This document shows, piece by piece, positions 51,357 through 61,132 of a stretch of 64,000 bases of DNA; position 1 is the first letter of the stretch; every line of letters begins with the position of its first letter. The stretch is from Bartonella clarridgeiae ATCC 51734. Lineage in GTDB: Bacteria; Pseudomonadota; Alphaproteobacteria; Rhizobiales; Rhizobiaceae. A program made the translations under genes and the position numbers. The DNA lies in the NCBI RefSeq assembly GCF_000518185.1, contig NZ_JADC01000011.1:186001-250000 (forward strand), in the 5' to 3' direction. The notes under the pieces were generated by a model, which worked only from the letters and a program-made list of their open reading frames with translations, had not been told where the DNA came from and did not search any database.

Positions 51357-52556
51357 TTAGTTTGCTAATTGACAAATAATATGATCAAGCAAAATACGTC
51401 CTGTTGCTGTTGCTTTTAAATGTTGGTTGCTTGTCATTTCTATCAATCCTTTTTGTTGTAAACTGATAAGTTTTTTAGGCGATAAACTTTGGCCACTTAA
51501 AGTTTCGTAGCGTTTTAGATTAAGTCCTTCTGAAAGACGCAAGCCCATGAGCAGCATTTCGTTAGCTTGTTGTTCTTGAGTCAATTGTTCTGTGTCGATA
51601 CAACCATGGCCTATGGTTTCTACTAATTTAAGCCAATTTTCAGGATATTTTTCGTTTATTGTGACATAACGGTTATGGTTTTCAGTTTTGGATAGTAATG
51701 TTTCTGAAAGAAAAGAGGAATTTTTCAGTTGCTGTTTGATAAAACGTCCATGCGCGCCTGGACCAAATCCTGCATATTCATGGTAACGCCAATAAAGGAG
51801 ATTATGGCACGATTCAGCACCAGGAATCGCATGATTTGATATTTCATAGGCTGGAAGACCATACATAGTGGTTATTTCTTGGGTAAGAGTGTAAAGATTT
51901 GCTGCTCGTTCTGATGTTGGCAGAATTAGCTTTCCTGCTGCATGAAGCTTTTTGAAGTTAGTTCCATCTTCTATGGTGAGTTGATACAAAGATAGATGGT
52001 CTGCTGCTAAATTAATGGCTTGCAAAAGTTCAGATTCCCATTGTTTAAGTGTTTGTTTGGGACGCGCATAAATTAAGTCGAAAGATAAACGTGGGAAAAT
52101 TTCACGCGCTAAATTAATAGCATAAAGAGCTTGCTTAACGTTATGGAGACGACCAAGTTGTTGTAATGCCTTATCATTGAGTGCCTGTACACCTAGAGAT
52201 AAGCGGTTAACGCCTGCTAGGCGATAGCCACGGAAGCGATCTGCTTCTACGCTAGAAGGATTAGCTTCAAGTGTGATTTCAGTTTTATCATCGATTGTCC
52301 AGTTTTTTGCGATAGCTTGTAATAAACGATCAACAGTTTGAGGTGTCATAAGGGAAGGTGTTCCCCCGCCAATAAAAATACTTGTAATATGACGAGGCCC
52401 TATTTCATGGGCTTGTGTTGTCATTTCGCGTTCAAAAGCAGCTGCAAAACGCGGTTGATCCACTCCATTTATACGGACATACGAATTAAAATCACAATAA
52501 GGACATTTGCTAACACAAAATGGCCAATGAATGTAAATGCCAAAAGGTTTCGTCAT
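51357..52556 (-). CDS. hemW: HemW, radical-SAM heme chaperone
   Basis: 399 residues. The radical-SAM motif reads CVSKCPYC with Cys14, Cys18 and Cys21, after IYIHWPF, typical of HemW. Also [28 protein letters not shown] and the C-terminal HemN-like domain. HemW is now seen as a heme-binding chaperone for respiratory enzymes rather than an oxygen-independent coproporphyrinogen oxidase. It lacks the extra residues of true HemN. Its start overlaps the rdgB stop by 4 bases (ATGA). Confidence 0.93.
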   Translation of the reverse strand: MTKPFGIYIHWPFCVSKCPYCDFNSYVRINGVDQPRFAAAFEREMTTQAHEIGPRHITSIFIGGGTPSLMTPQTVDRLLQAIAKNWTIDDKTEITLEANPSSVEADRFRGYRLAGVNRLSLGVQALNDKALQQLGRLHNVKQALYAINLAREIFPRLSFDLIYARPKQTLKQWESELLQAINLAADHLSLYQLTIEDGTNFKKLHAAGKLILPTSERAANLYTLTQEITTMYGLPAYEISNHAIPGAESCHNLLYWRYHEYAGFGPGAHGRFIKQQLKNSSFLSETLLSKTENHNRYVTINEKYPENWLKLVETIGHGCIDTEQLTQEQQANEMLLMGLRLSEGLNLKRYETLSGQSLSPKKLISLQQKGLIEMTSNQHLKATATGRILLDHIICQLAN

Positions 52557-53200
52557 GAAAGAGCCAAAAGGTTTTCCGCAAATAGTTTAAAAGCGCGTGC
52601 GCGATGCGAAAGAGGCGTTTGACCATTGAATTTCCAGCTATGTTTTTGTTCTGTTGACATTTCGCCAAAGGTATTTTCATATCCATCAGGTAAAAAAATA
52701 GGATCAAAGCCAAAACCTTTATTTCCACGTGGTGGCCAAATGCATGTACCTTCAACACTACCGCGAAAATAATCTGCATATCCATCGGGATATGCAATGC
52801 AAATAACTGATATAAATCGGCTTTTACGTTGATTTTTTTTAAGAGAGGCAACTTTTTGTAATTCATTTTCTACTTTTTGCATAGCTTTTAAAAAATCACG
52901 TGTACCATCGGATTGGAGAGCCCAATCAGCTGTATAAACACCTGGCGCACCATTTAAGGCGTCTATTTCTATGCCAGAATCATCAGATAAAGCAGGAAGG
53001 TTTGTAGCTTTTGCAGCCGCAAAAGCTTTGATATAAGCATTTTCTTCAAATGTTGTTCCTGTTTCTTTTGGTTCGGGCAAGCCAAGTTCTTTTACTGATT
53101 GTGTTGTTACACCGAAAGGAGCAATCAATCTGGTAATTTCATGCAGTTTACCGGTGTTATGTGTAGCAATGACGAGTTTTTTGATTGCTATACTTCTCAT
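52553..53200 (-). CDS. rdgB: RdgB/HAM1 non-canonical purine NTP pyrophosphatase
   Basis: 215 residues from the ATG at 53200, with AGGAGA 9 nt upstream; ATG two codons earlier (53206) is nearly as good, and a further start at 53227 is less likely. Motifs: [51 protein letters not shown], and C-terminal PLSHRARAF. It hydrolyses ITP, dITP and XTP to keep them out of DNA. It is coupled to hemW. RNase PH (rph), which often precedes rdgB in Rhizobiales, is not found here. Confidence 0.93.
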   Translation of the reverse strand: MRSIAIKKLVIATHNTGKLHEITRLIAPFGVTTQSVKELGLPEPKETGTTFEENAYIKAFAAAKATNLPALSDDSGIEIDALNGAPGVYTADWALQSDGTRDFLKAMQKVENELQKVASLKKNQRKSRFISVICIAYPDGYADYFRGSVEGTCIWPPRGNKGFGFDPIFLPDGYENTFGEMSTEQKHSWKFNGQTPLSHRARAFKLFAENLLALS

Positions 53201-53703
53201 GTGCATGTGTCTCCTGAAATGAGGCATAATCTCTGTTTGAATAAGGATTTATTTGTATAGGATAAAAAATTTAGTGACAGTAGTTTTGAGAATTCCAATA
53301 CAATGAAAAATTCAGCATCGTTAAATTTTTTATATAAATGCTTTGATTCATTAAATAACAAAATTGATATCGGTTTTAATTTGTGAATTTTTATATAGCG
53401 TGGATTTATTTATATATTATAAGGAATAGCTTTCAAATGGTTTTTAAAAATTTATTGCAGAATACGATTGACTGTGTTTGCAATCAGTTTAAAAAATAGA
53501 AAAATAGTTATTTTTTAGTTTTATAAGACATAATTCTACATATTTTTTTATATTTATTCCAAAATGATTATTCCTATTTGATAATGGTATTATTGTAATA
53601 AATATGCGATATATATTTTTGCACTATATTTTAGATTATTTGACCATATCTTGGAAAAGCTTATATAAGAAAAAAGTATTTTTGAAATGGTGAAACAATT
53701 GTG
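53201..53703. other. Gap between divergent rdgB and hrcA
   Basis: About 500 very AT-rich bases. This is where rph lies in many Rhizobiales, and no remnant is recognisable. No CIRCE inverted repeat (TTAGCACTC-N9-GAGTGCTAA) occurs here. It should hold the promoters of rdgB-hemW and hrcA. Confidence 0.5.
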
Positions 53704-54774
53704 ATGAAGCAAATACCCCTTGATGATGCGTTAAAAGTTCTTGATAAACGTTCACGTGATATTTTTTGTCATATCGTTGAAGCTTATCTTAATGATGGTG
53801 AACCGGTAGGTTCACGTAATCTTTCACGGCTTTTACAGCAGACATTATCACCTGCAACAATTCGCAATGTGATGAGTGATCTTGAACATCTTGGTTTGAT
53901 TTATGCGCCTCATGTGTCTGCAGGGAGAATGCCAACGCAATCAGGTTTGCGATTTTTTGTTGATGCATTTATGGAGGTAGGAGATTTACCAACCGAGGAG
54001 CGTGAAAATATTGAAAATCAAGTTAAAGAAGCGGGTAATGCACAATCAGTTGAACATTTTTTAATTCAAGCGAGCCAAATTCTTTCAGATCTTTCACGAG
54101 GGGCAGGATTAGTCCTTGCAACGAAGCAGGAAGGTACACTAAAGCATATCGAATTTGTAGGTCTTGATAGAGAGCATGCTCTTGCAGTTTTAGTCACACA
54201 AAAAGGTGATGTTGAGAATCGTATTATTCATTTACCAGAAGGCGTGACTCATGCACAATTGACGGAAGCAACAAATTTTCTCAATGCCCATATACAGGGA
54301 CGTACACTTAATGAAGCAAAATTAGAAATTGCACGTTTATGCTCGGAAACACGAGCTGCTCTTCATCAATTTTCTCAACATCTTGTTGAAACTGGTTTAG
54401 CTCTTTGGGGAGGGGAAGATTCAGATAATAAAATGCATCTTATTGTTCGTGGACGAAGTAATTTACTTGAAGATGTGAAGGCAGGAGAAGATTTAGAGCG
54501 GTTGCGACATTTATTTGATGACCTTGAAACACGCGAAAGCATGGCGCAGTTGCTTGATTTAGCAGATGAAGGATTAGGGGTACGTATTTTTATTGGTTCG
54601 GAAAATAAATTATTTTCGCTTTCTGGCTCTTCTTTAGTAGTGGCTCCTTATTGTGATACACAGAAAAGAGTTATTGGTGCTGTAGGTGTTATTGGGCCAA
54701 CACGTCTTAATTACGCAAGGATTGTACCTATGGTTGATTATACAGCTCAGCTTGTGTCACAGTTGTTACGTTAG
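53704..54774 (+). CDS. hrcA: HrcA heat-inducible transcription repressor
   Basis: 356 residues; a GTG codon directly before the ATG could also start it. The N-terminal winged helix has LDKRSRDIFCHIVEAYLNDGEPVGSRNLSRLL and SPATIRNVMSDLEHLGLI, typical of HrcA. The C-terminal part has VIGPTRLNYARIVPMVDYTA. HrcA represses groESL through CIRCE operators. No CIRCE is seen at hrcA, grpE or dnaK in this window, so its targets probably lie elsewhere. It is followed by grpE, as is usual. Confidence 0.95.
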   Translation: MKQIPLDDALKVLDKRSRDIFCHIVEAYLNDGEPVGSRNLSRLLQQTLSPATIRNVMSDLEHLGLIYAPHVSAGRMPTQSGLRFFVDAFMEVGDLPTEERENIENQVKEAGNAQSVEHFLIQASQILSDLSRGAGLVLATKQEGTLKHIEFVGLDREHALAVLVTQKGDVENRIIHLPEGVTHAQLTEATNFLNAHIQGRTLNEAKLEIARLCSETRAALHQFSQHLVETGLALWGGEDSDNKMHLIVRGRSNLLEDVKAGEDLERLRHLFDDLETRESMAQLLDLADEGLGVRIFIGSENKLFSLSGSSLVVAPYCDTQKRVIGAVGVIGPTRLNYARIVPMVDYTAQLVSQLLR

Positions 54775-54829
54775 CATGGTTAGAGAGTTTTGTTAGGAGT
54801 GACATTGTATTAATGAATAAGTTAAAGAA

Positions 54830-54860
54830 CTCTTGATTTTTGTTTGAAAAATTTCGATAT
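54830..54860 (+). promoter_or_regulatory. Candidate RpoH (heat-shock sigma) promoter of grpE
   Basis: CTCTTGAT, exactly 17 bases, then CGATAT. This fits the rhizobial RpoH pattern CNCTTGAA-N16/17-CCANAT with one mismatch in each box. It ends 34 bases upstream of the grpE start, so a transcript beginning a few bases downstream of CGATAT would have a short leader. Pattern match only; no expression evidence. Confidence 0.5.
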
Positions 54861-54894
54861 CAAGAATATAAATTTATGAAGGAATAGAATTTTT

Positions 54895-55557
54895 ATGTCT
54901 GATGAAAAAAACAAGTTTGATGATGCTTCATTCGAAAATTCCAATTTGAAGAAGTCAGGTGATTGTGACGTGTTTAAGCAAGCTCCTGATGAATTTTTAA
55001 AGATGAATGAAGAAGAGATTTTCCCAGATGCTGAGCGAGAGGAAAGTGAGCCTGCTGATCCTTTAGTTGTTTTACAGGATGAAAATAAGGAACTGAGAGA
55101 TCAAATTTTACGTCTCGCAGCAGAAATGGAAAATCTTCGGCGTCGAACAGCGCGTGATGTAGCTGATGCTAAAGCATATTCGATTGCCAATTTTGCTCGT
55201 GATATGTTGTCTGTTTCTGATGATTTGCATCGCGCATTGGAAGCAATTCCGAAGGATGAAGGTGAGAATGATTCAGGGTTAAAAACATTAGTTGAAGGTG
55301 TTGAAATGACCGAACGTGCAATGATGGCGGCTTTAGAGCGTCATGGGGTGAAGAAAATTGATCCAGAAGGGCAAAAATTTGATCCTCATTTTCATCAAGC
55401 GATGTTTGAAATTCCCAATGCTGATGTGCCAGAGAATACTGTTCAGCAAGTTGTTCAGGCAGGTTATATTATTGGTGAACGTGTCTTACGTCCGGCAATA
55501 GTTGGTGTAACTAAAGGAGGAGTAAAAGAAGCTTCTGTTGAATCTGAAACAGTATAA
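54895..55557 (+). CDS. grpE: GrpE, nucleotide exchange factor for DnaK
   Basis: 220 residues. An acidic, poorly conserved N-terminus (~1-55) precedes the coiled coil ([25 protein letters not shown]) and the beta-domain with [13 protein letters not shown] and [19 protein letters not shown]. It releases ADP from DnaK. AAGGA lies 10 nt before the ATG. It is 120 bases behind hrcA and has its own promoter candidate. Confidence 0.95.
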   Translation: MSDEKNKFDDASFENSNLKKSGDCDVFKQAPDEFLKMNEEEIFPDAEREESEPADPLVVLQDENKELRDQILRLAAEMENLRRRTARDVADAKAYSIANFARDMLSVSDDLHRALEAIPKDEGENDSGLKTLVEGVEMTERAMMAALERHGVKKIDPEGQKFDPHFHQAMFEIPNADVPENTVQQVVQAGYIIGERVLRPAIVGVTKGGVKEASVESETV

Positions 55558-56102
55558 ACTATATCGGAAAAGAAATTTTTTGTGAGTTGGCAGTTTTTCA
55601 ATCTACGTCGGTATAAAATAATGCGCTGAATAGTTTAAAAAGCTTTTTTGGTTTTAAAGATATAAAATTGCTCAAGTTTTAATACAAGCTTTACAATAAC
55701 AAATTATTTGGAAAAGTTTTTAGGTTTTAAGTAAATTGAGACCTGCAATTATCAATTTTACCATGAAGAATTTAGCTTACTTCAATTATTTTTTTTATTT
55801 CTAGTTGATAAATGACTTTGCATTTTATTTGATTTGGTACAATCATCATATTAAAGAATATGCTTTTTCTCAAATGTTCGCAGAGGTCCTCTTTAGCATT
55901 TTATCTCAGATGTTTTTATCTTTCCTCCTTTCAATATATTCATAATGGTATCAGAAAGATTGGTGAAAAATATTTTTCCAGGTATTTTTAGTTAGTTTGT
56001 TTATGTTATGATGGAACATTAGTGGTAATTTAAAGCGTCATTAAAGTTCTATAATGGCAGGCAAGAAGGATTGCAGGTAATATTGTAACCAATGGGTAGG
56101 AT
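55558..56102. other. AT-rich gap downstream of grpE
   Basis: About 545 bases with no supported gene. No HprK-like or other rhizobial neighbour could be recognised in any frame. Confidence 0.45.
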
Positions 56103-56222
56103 ATGGAACTTACAAAACATAAAACTAAAGCAAATAAAGGTGCTAAAAAATTAACAATCCTGATATTTATTGCGTTTACAATTTTTTTATTAATGAGCGT
56201 CTATATTCTTAAAATATTTTAG
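56103..56222 (+). CDS. Possible small single-span membrane protein (39 residues)
   Basis: A 39-codon frame in the grpE-chvG gap. The N-terminus is strongly basic (MELTKHKTKANKGAKK) and is followed by a ~20-residue hydrophobic segment and a short tail, the layout of a small bitopic membrane protein with its N-terminus inside. A GGTAGGA sequence lies only 2-3 nt before the ATG, which is close for a ribosome binding site. I do not recognise a family. It could also be chance in AT-rich sequence, although the basic-then-hydrophobic pattern is not what random AT-rich DNA commonly gives. Confidence 0.35.
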   Translation: MELTKHKTKANKGAKKLTILIFIAFTIFLLMSVYILKIF

Positions 56223-56419
56223 TTGACGAGTTTACGACGATATATCCAGAATTATTTTGTGTTATATCGCAAAGTTGTCTTATTGTTTTTAAGAATATGC
56301 ATTTAATCATCTATATTTAAAATAATTATTTATGTTTCTTTGCAATAATGCGCTTTGCATTTTTTTATTTTGTAAGGATTAATAATTAATTATTCTCATT
56401 TTGTAACTAGATTATTATG

Positions 56420-56436
56420 GAAAGTTAATCACTTTC
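56420..56436 (+). terminator. Possible terminator between the small ORF and chvG
   Basis: A 6-bp stem (GAAAGT / ACTTTC) with a TAATC loop is followed on the plus strand by TTTTTG. It lies 20 bases before the chvG 3' end and would end plus-strand transcripts from the grpE side. On the minus strand no T run follows. Confidence 0.4.
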
Positions 56437-56456
56437 TTTTTGATTTGGAAGAGAAG

Positions 56457-58229
56457 TTATTTGGCAAGCGGAAGAGTGATAATAAATCGAGCACCAGTTT
56501 TTTCTTTTTTAAATTTGGGGTCAACAATATTTTCAGCTGTGAGAGTTCCATTATGAGCTTCAATGATTTGCTGACTAATTGCAAGGCCAAGTCCTGAATG
56601 TTGTCCAAAAGCATCCTTACTTGGTCGATCAGTATAGAAACGTTCAAAAATACGCTCGATATTTTCTGAACGAATACCAGGACCATTGTCTTCAACAGTT
56701 AAAATAAGATTTGAAGCATTATTTTTCATCGTAATACAAATTTTACCATTTTTACGGGGAACAAAGGAACGTGCATTTTCAATGAGATTAGAAATCACCT
56801 GACCTAAACGTAATTCATGTCCTACAATAAGATAGGGTTTACCATTAGTTCGTGGGATAATATTAAAATTAATATCAATATTTTGTTTATTACAATGGAC
56901 TTCACGAATAGCTTGAATAAGACTTTTCAATAGTGAGCTCATATCAACTATTTTGGCGGTTTCGCGGGCAAGTTCTGCATCTAACCGCGACGCATCAGAA
57001 ATATCGGTAATTAAACGGTCAAGACGATGCACATCATGTTGGATAATTTCAAGCAATTGTGTCTGTTGTGCTTTATTTTTAGTTAGTGGTAGTGTTTCAA
57101 CGGCACTTCGTAGCGAGGTGAGAGGGTTCTTTAATTCATGGCTTACATCAGCTGCAAAACGTTCAATAGCTTCAATGCGTGTATAAAGAGCGTTGGTCAT
57201 ATCGCTAATAGAGGTGGAAAGACGACCAATTTCATCTTCACGTTTTGAAAAATCAGGAATTTTTATTCGCTTACTACGACCATGGCGCACACGATTAGCA
57301 GAGGAAGATAATTTACTTAATGGATGAGCAATAGTATGGGCTAAAAATATAGAAAGAACCAAAAACACACTTCCAACAACGGCAAAGATTTTAAAAATGA
57401 TCAATTTTTCACTTTCTACAATATCATCAATGTCTGAACCGGTAGTTGAAAGCAAAAGAGCGCCGACTACTGCACGATAACGTTGAACAGGCACAGCAAC
57501 CGAAACAATTAATTGACCTTGCCTGTTACGTCGTTTAGCAGTGGCAGAAGAGCCATTTAATGCTAGATGAACTTCTGGGTGGATAGTCTCATTATCTTTT
57601 ACTTGTCTTCTATCAACAGTAATACCGTTGCTATAGAGTAGATTGAAAAAAAAGGATTTTAAGTGCTCCCAAAGATTTTGTTTCATTTGAATAGGAGGTA
57701 AATTATAGGTAAAAACTTCACCACTCGAATAAAGAACACGTGAATCAAGAAGCAAAGTTGCATCCCGATCATATATCCGTGCTCTTGTCGTTTTTGGTGC
57801 AATAAGACGTCGCAAAAGTGGGGCAACTTGTTCCGGATTAATGGGGAAATCCCAAGTATCAGTTGATTGAAGTGTTGGTGTAACACTTTCTCCAGCCTGT
57901 AATTCCAAAAGTTTTTGGGGGTCAATTAAAATAGAATTCGTATCTATTGTTGCAGATGCGGCAATAGCTCCAGCAATAATTTTTCCTTGGGTGCGCAAAC
58001 TTTCAATTTTCGCTTCGATCAAACCATTGCGAAATTGATTAAGGTACAAAATACTTGTAACTAAAATGCCAAGGGCAGCAAGATTTAAAATAACAATACG
58101 GCGTGTGAGACTGGAAAAGAACAATTGCCTTAAAAGACGTTGTATCCGAAAATACAAATGTACAAACATAGAAAATCGTATCGGAGAAGTATTGCTTGAT
58201 GATTTGTTGAGTAGAGTATTTTTTTTCAT
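56457..58229 (-). CDS. chvG: ChvG (BatS)-type sensor histidine kinase
   Basis: 590 residues. Transmembrane helices at about 45-65 and 276-300 enclose a periplasmic sensor domain. A HAMP region (~300-355), the HisKA motif DVSHELKNPLTSL with His364, and an HATPase domain with N-box VISNLIENARSF and GLGLAISQQIIEAHNG follow. It is the ExoS/ChvG/BvrS family kinase that senses acid or envelope conditions through its periplasmic domain. In Bartonella the orthologous BatR/BatS pair controls the VirB type IV secretion system. It follows chvI by 39 bases. The hprK-manX-ptsH genes that follow chvG in many Rhizobiales are absent. Confidence 0.94.
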   Translation of the reverse strand: MKKNTLLNKSSSNTSPIRFSMFVHLYFRIQRLLRQLFFSSLTRRIVILNLAALGILVTSILYLNQFRNGLIEAKIESLRTQGKIIAGAIAASATIDTNSILIDPQKLLELQAGESVTPTLQSTDTWDFPINPEQVAPLLRRLIAPKTTRARIYDRDATLLLDSRVLYSSGEVFTYNLPPIQMKQNLWEHLKSFFFNLLYSNGITVDRRQVKDNETIHPEVHLALNGSSATAKRRNRQGQLIVSVAVPVQRYRAVVGALLLSTTGSDIDDIVESEKLIIFKIFAVVGSVFLVLSIFLAHTIAHPLSKLSSSANRVRHGRSKRIKIPDFSKREDEIGRLSTSISDMTNALYTRIEAIERFAADVSHELKNPLTSLRSAVETLPLTKNKAQQTQLLEIIQHDVHRLDRLITDISDASRLDAELARETAKIVDMSSLLKSLIQAIREVHCNKQNIDINFNIIPRTNGKPYLIVGHELRLGQVISNLIENARSFVPRKNGKICITMKNNASNLILTVEDNGPGIRSENIERIFERFYTDRPSKDAFGQHSGLGLAISQQIIEAHNGTLTAENIVDPKFKKEKTGARFIITLPLAK

Positions 58230-58268
58230 CGAGTTCTTCGCCGTTCAAGCTGTTGCGGCAAAATGGTT

Positions 58269-58991
58269 TTATACTTCATGAAAACGGTAGCCTACACCAT
58301 AAAGCGTTTCAATCATTGCAAAATCATTATCTACTTGTTTAAATTTTTTACGCAAACGCTTAATATGACTGTCAATAGTGCGATCATCGACATAAATTTG
58401 ATCGTTATAAACAGCATCCATTAAAGCATCACGACTTTTGACAACTCCTGGCCGTTGCGCTAAAGTTTGCAGAATCAAAAACTCTGTGACTGTTAATATA
58501 ACAGGTTTATTTTTCCATGTACAGATATGACGTTCTTGATCCATAACAAGATCACCACGTCTGAGAGAAGAAGCTGGTGTTGCTCCTGTAGGAAGCGGTT
58601 GATTGCGGGCGTTGGAACGGCGCAAAACAGCCTTTACTCGCTCAATAAGAAGACGTTGAGAAAAAGGTTTGGTAATAAAATCATCAGCTCCCATTTTGAG
58701 GCCAAAAAGTTCATCAATTTCATCGTCTTTAGAGGTTAGAAAAATGACTGGAATATCAGATTTTTGACGCAGACGGCGCAAAAGTTCCATCCCATCCATT
58801 CGCGGCATTTTAATATCAAAAATAGCTAAATGCGGAGGATTAACTGTTAAATTTTTAAGTGCAGCTGATCCATCTGTATAACTTTCAACCCGATAACCTT
58901 CTGTTTCAAGGGCAAAAGATAAGGACGTTAAAATATTACTATCGTCGTCAACCAACACAATTGTTTGGGTGACGGTTGGAGTATCCTTCAT
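58269..58991 (-). CDS. chvI: ChvI (BatR)-type response regulator
   Basis: 240 residues, OmpR/PhoB class. Receiver domain with acidic pocket VDDD (14-17), phospho-acceptor Asp59 in [12 protein letters not shown], and the switch Thr/Lys in FLTSKDD and FITKPF. The C-terminal winged helix ends [17 protein letters not shown]. It is the partner of the adjacent ChvG and a known master regulator of envelope and host-association genes in Rhizobiales. Confidence 0.95.
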   Translation of the reverse strand: MKDTPTVTQTIVLVDDDSNILTSLSFALETEGYRVESYTDGSAALKNLTVNPPHLAIFDIKMPRMDGMELLRRLRQKSDIPVIFLTSKDDEIDELFGLKMGADDFITKPFSQRLLIERVKAVLRRSNARNQPLPTGATPASSLRRGDLVMDQERHICTWKNKPVILTVTEFLILQTLAQRPGVVKSRDALMDAVYNDQIYVDDRTIDSHIKRLRKKFKQVDNDFAMIETLYGVGYRFHEV

Positions 58992-59672
58992 GGTTTCTTA
59001 AACCTTTCTCGCTGTAGAAGCAAACTGTCCATGTTATTATATGGGAGTTCACATTTTTTTTGCAAAACAAATATAGAACAAATTGTAATAAACATTGAAC
59101 GAATTGTAACAAAGACAAGGACCTTTTGTTTTATGGAAAGATTATTTGCCTTTGCAATTTTGTAATGCTTTTTTGCGTATTAGGATCCCTTCTATTATAT
59201 AAAATTTTTATTAAGGTGTTTTTTATCAAATTTTACACTGATTTGCGTCTAAAAAATAAACAGATAAATTTTGATCGATAAAGTTTATTCGATTTATCTA
59301 TCTGTTTTAAAAGTAAAAATATATAATGATATCAAAAAAAAACGCGTTTTTATCGCAAGAAAAGAAAATATAATAGCATTTAATTTTGTTAAAACAAAGA
59401 GATGAAATGCTCAATATAAGCAATTATGAAAAAGAAGAAAATGATTGTGAAAGTACAGTTGATAAATTTCTATTTGAAATAGAATAAAGTGATATCCAAA
59501 TTAAAAAGGCAATAATCGTTGATCATTTGCAGGATATTTCTTCCATTTACGTTACGGTGATAAGAAAAGATTACAAAAATTTTTCTTACACAAGCATGCA
59601 CTTTAGAAAGAAGTAAGGCATTGAAAAACCTTCAGTATTTTGTATTGATAAAACAAATGGTCATTAAAAAAC
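58992..59672. other. AT-rich gap upstream of chvI
   Basis: About 680 bases. pckA lies divergently here in many Rhizobiales, and no remnant is recognisable. It contains the broken small frame listed at 59407-59616 and should hold the chvI promoter. Confidence 0.45.
59407..59616 (+). pseudogene. Possible broken small ORF with one internal stop
   Basis: From the ATG at 59407 the frame reads 26 codons (MLNISNYEKEENDCESTVDK...), meets TAA at 59485-59487, and then stays open for 42 more codons to TAA at 59614. The composition is protein-like (charged, with Cys and His) on both sides of the stop. I recognise no family. It may be a decayed gene of ~69 codons or chance. Confidence 0.2.
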
Positions 59673-60212
59673 TTATTTAGAAGATGGTTTTACTCCGATT
59701 GCGTTTACAAAAAAGTCGACATCAATTGTTCCTGCTTTTTCAAAGATTAATTTTGCATTAATTTTTTCATTTTGTTGAAATGGTTGTGAAATCCCCATAA
59801 ACATAATATGATGACCGCCAGGTTTAAGTGTGATTTCACCTTTTCCTGGAATTTCAATACCATTCGATATCTTTTTCATTTGCATAATATCAGTAGTTAT
59901 TGTCATAGAATGAATTTCTGTCTCTTGTGCCCTATTTGTTGAAACAGCAATCAATCGGTCAGGAGTATCGCTATGATTGATAATATAGAGATAACCGCTA
60001 CTCACTTTTGAACCTTTAGGCGTTACACGGGTCCAAGGATGAATGATTTCTAAATCACCAAGTTTGTATTGGTGGGCATTTACAGTTGCAGGTAAAGCTA
60101 TAAACACAAAAATAAAGGCACACAGGATATTCATATTATTTTTAAGTGAGTATTTTGCAGAAAGAGTATATAGAGATATGAAATCTTTTATTTTTTTTAC
60201 AGCAAACGTCAT
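59673..60212 (-). CDS. PCuAC-family periplasmic copper chaperone
   Basis: 179 residues. A signal-peptide-like segment (about 27-46, ILCAFIFVFIALPATVNA) leads to a PCuAC domain. The Cu(I)-binding pattern is visible as HSMTITTDIMQM and GGHHIMFMG, together with HPWTRVTPKG and SSGYLYIINHS. Proteins of this family deliver copper to cytochrome c oxidase. The first ATG (60212) has GAGGA 10 nt upstream; a second ATG at 60134 would place the signal peptide at the very N-terminus. No SCO or other copper gene is adjacent. Confidence 0.85.
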   Translation of the reverse strand: MTFAVKKIKDFISLYTLSAKYSLKNNMNILCAFIFVFIALPATVNAHQYKLGDLEIIHPWTRVTPKGSKVSSGYLYIINHSDTPDRLIAVSTNRAQETEIHSMTITTDIMQMKKISNGIEIPGKGEITLKPGGHHIMFMGISQPFQQNEKINAKLIFEKAGTIDVDFFVNAIGVKPSSK

Positions 60213-61132
60213 GATGAATTGATCCTCTTTTTCATGTTCATTTATAAATGCTTTATTTTATTGAAAGCAAGAACTTTATTCAAAATAAAGGGAGTGTTGT
60301 TTACATTATATTGAATATTGATTTGATTACATTATATTTATTTGATTCATGAGAGAGCAAAAAGTATGCGCATGTTGGTTAAGCAAGTAAAAACTAATAT
60401 AATCATAAAAAACCATAGACATAAATAGTTTACTTTTATGTTTTTGCAAATTTAAAAAATATACAGACACAGAAGATTATAATATCAATATTTTGCATAA
60501 TAAAGTGCTCATAAGAATTTTGAACTTTCTGGTGATTATGTACGGTAAAAAAGAGCTGTTGAGAAATAAACTTACAGATAATTTCCTGATAGGTATTTTT
60601 TTAAAATAGCTTTAACGGTAGAAGTAAATCGAAAAAAACTTTATCTAAATATAGGTAAATTAATTTGTGAGGAGTATCAAAATGTAATCAAATATGATTA
60701 TCATACAATATTGTACGATAATCTTGTATGTATAAAAAAATTTACTTGCTATTTTCTATAGCTGTGAAAAGTAAAGTACAAAAAAAGCTAAAAATTAATT
60801 CTATTCTTTATAATTTTTATTGTGCAATTCATATTTTTATAAGAATTTAAAGAAGTGTGCATTATTCTACTTATTTATGCCTTAAAGATGGTATTGTGAT
60901 GAAGATATTAAGGATAAAATTTTTATTTTAGTACTGTTTCTCTCGTTATTCTCTTGTAGGGATAAAAAGATGTTCTTATATACCAAGCAACAAGGCTTGT
61001 TATGATTCTCAATTTATTATTTGTTTAATTTAAAATTTTTAAAATTAATGTAAGCTATAGAATGTGATGAGGAGCTGTCCAAGAAAAATGCTTGATAAAG
61101 ATTTAGACGGCTTGCTGAGTGGAGATTAAAAT
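60213..61132. other. Long AT-rich gap upstream of dnaK
   Basis: About 920 bases. Only very short frames (13-23 codons) are seen, none with a family likeness. It contains the RpoH promoter candidate at 60951-60981, listed separately. No tRNA or CIRCE element was recognised. Confidence 0.5.
60951..60981 (+). promoter_or_regulatory. Candidate RpoH (heat-shock sigma) promoter of dnaK
   Basis: CTCTTGTA, exactly 17 bases, then TTATAT. Compared with CNCTTGAA-N16/17-CCANAT it has one mismatch in the -35 box and two in the -10 box. It ends 151 bases before the dnaK start, which implies a long leader. It shares the CTCTTG core and spacing with the grpE candidate. Pattern match only. Confidence 0.4.

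Noticed and set aside
61088-61129. 13-codon frame just before dnaK that ends at its ribosome binding site
   Set aside because: Could be a leader peptide, but it is too short to support and its upstream site is badly spaced.
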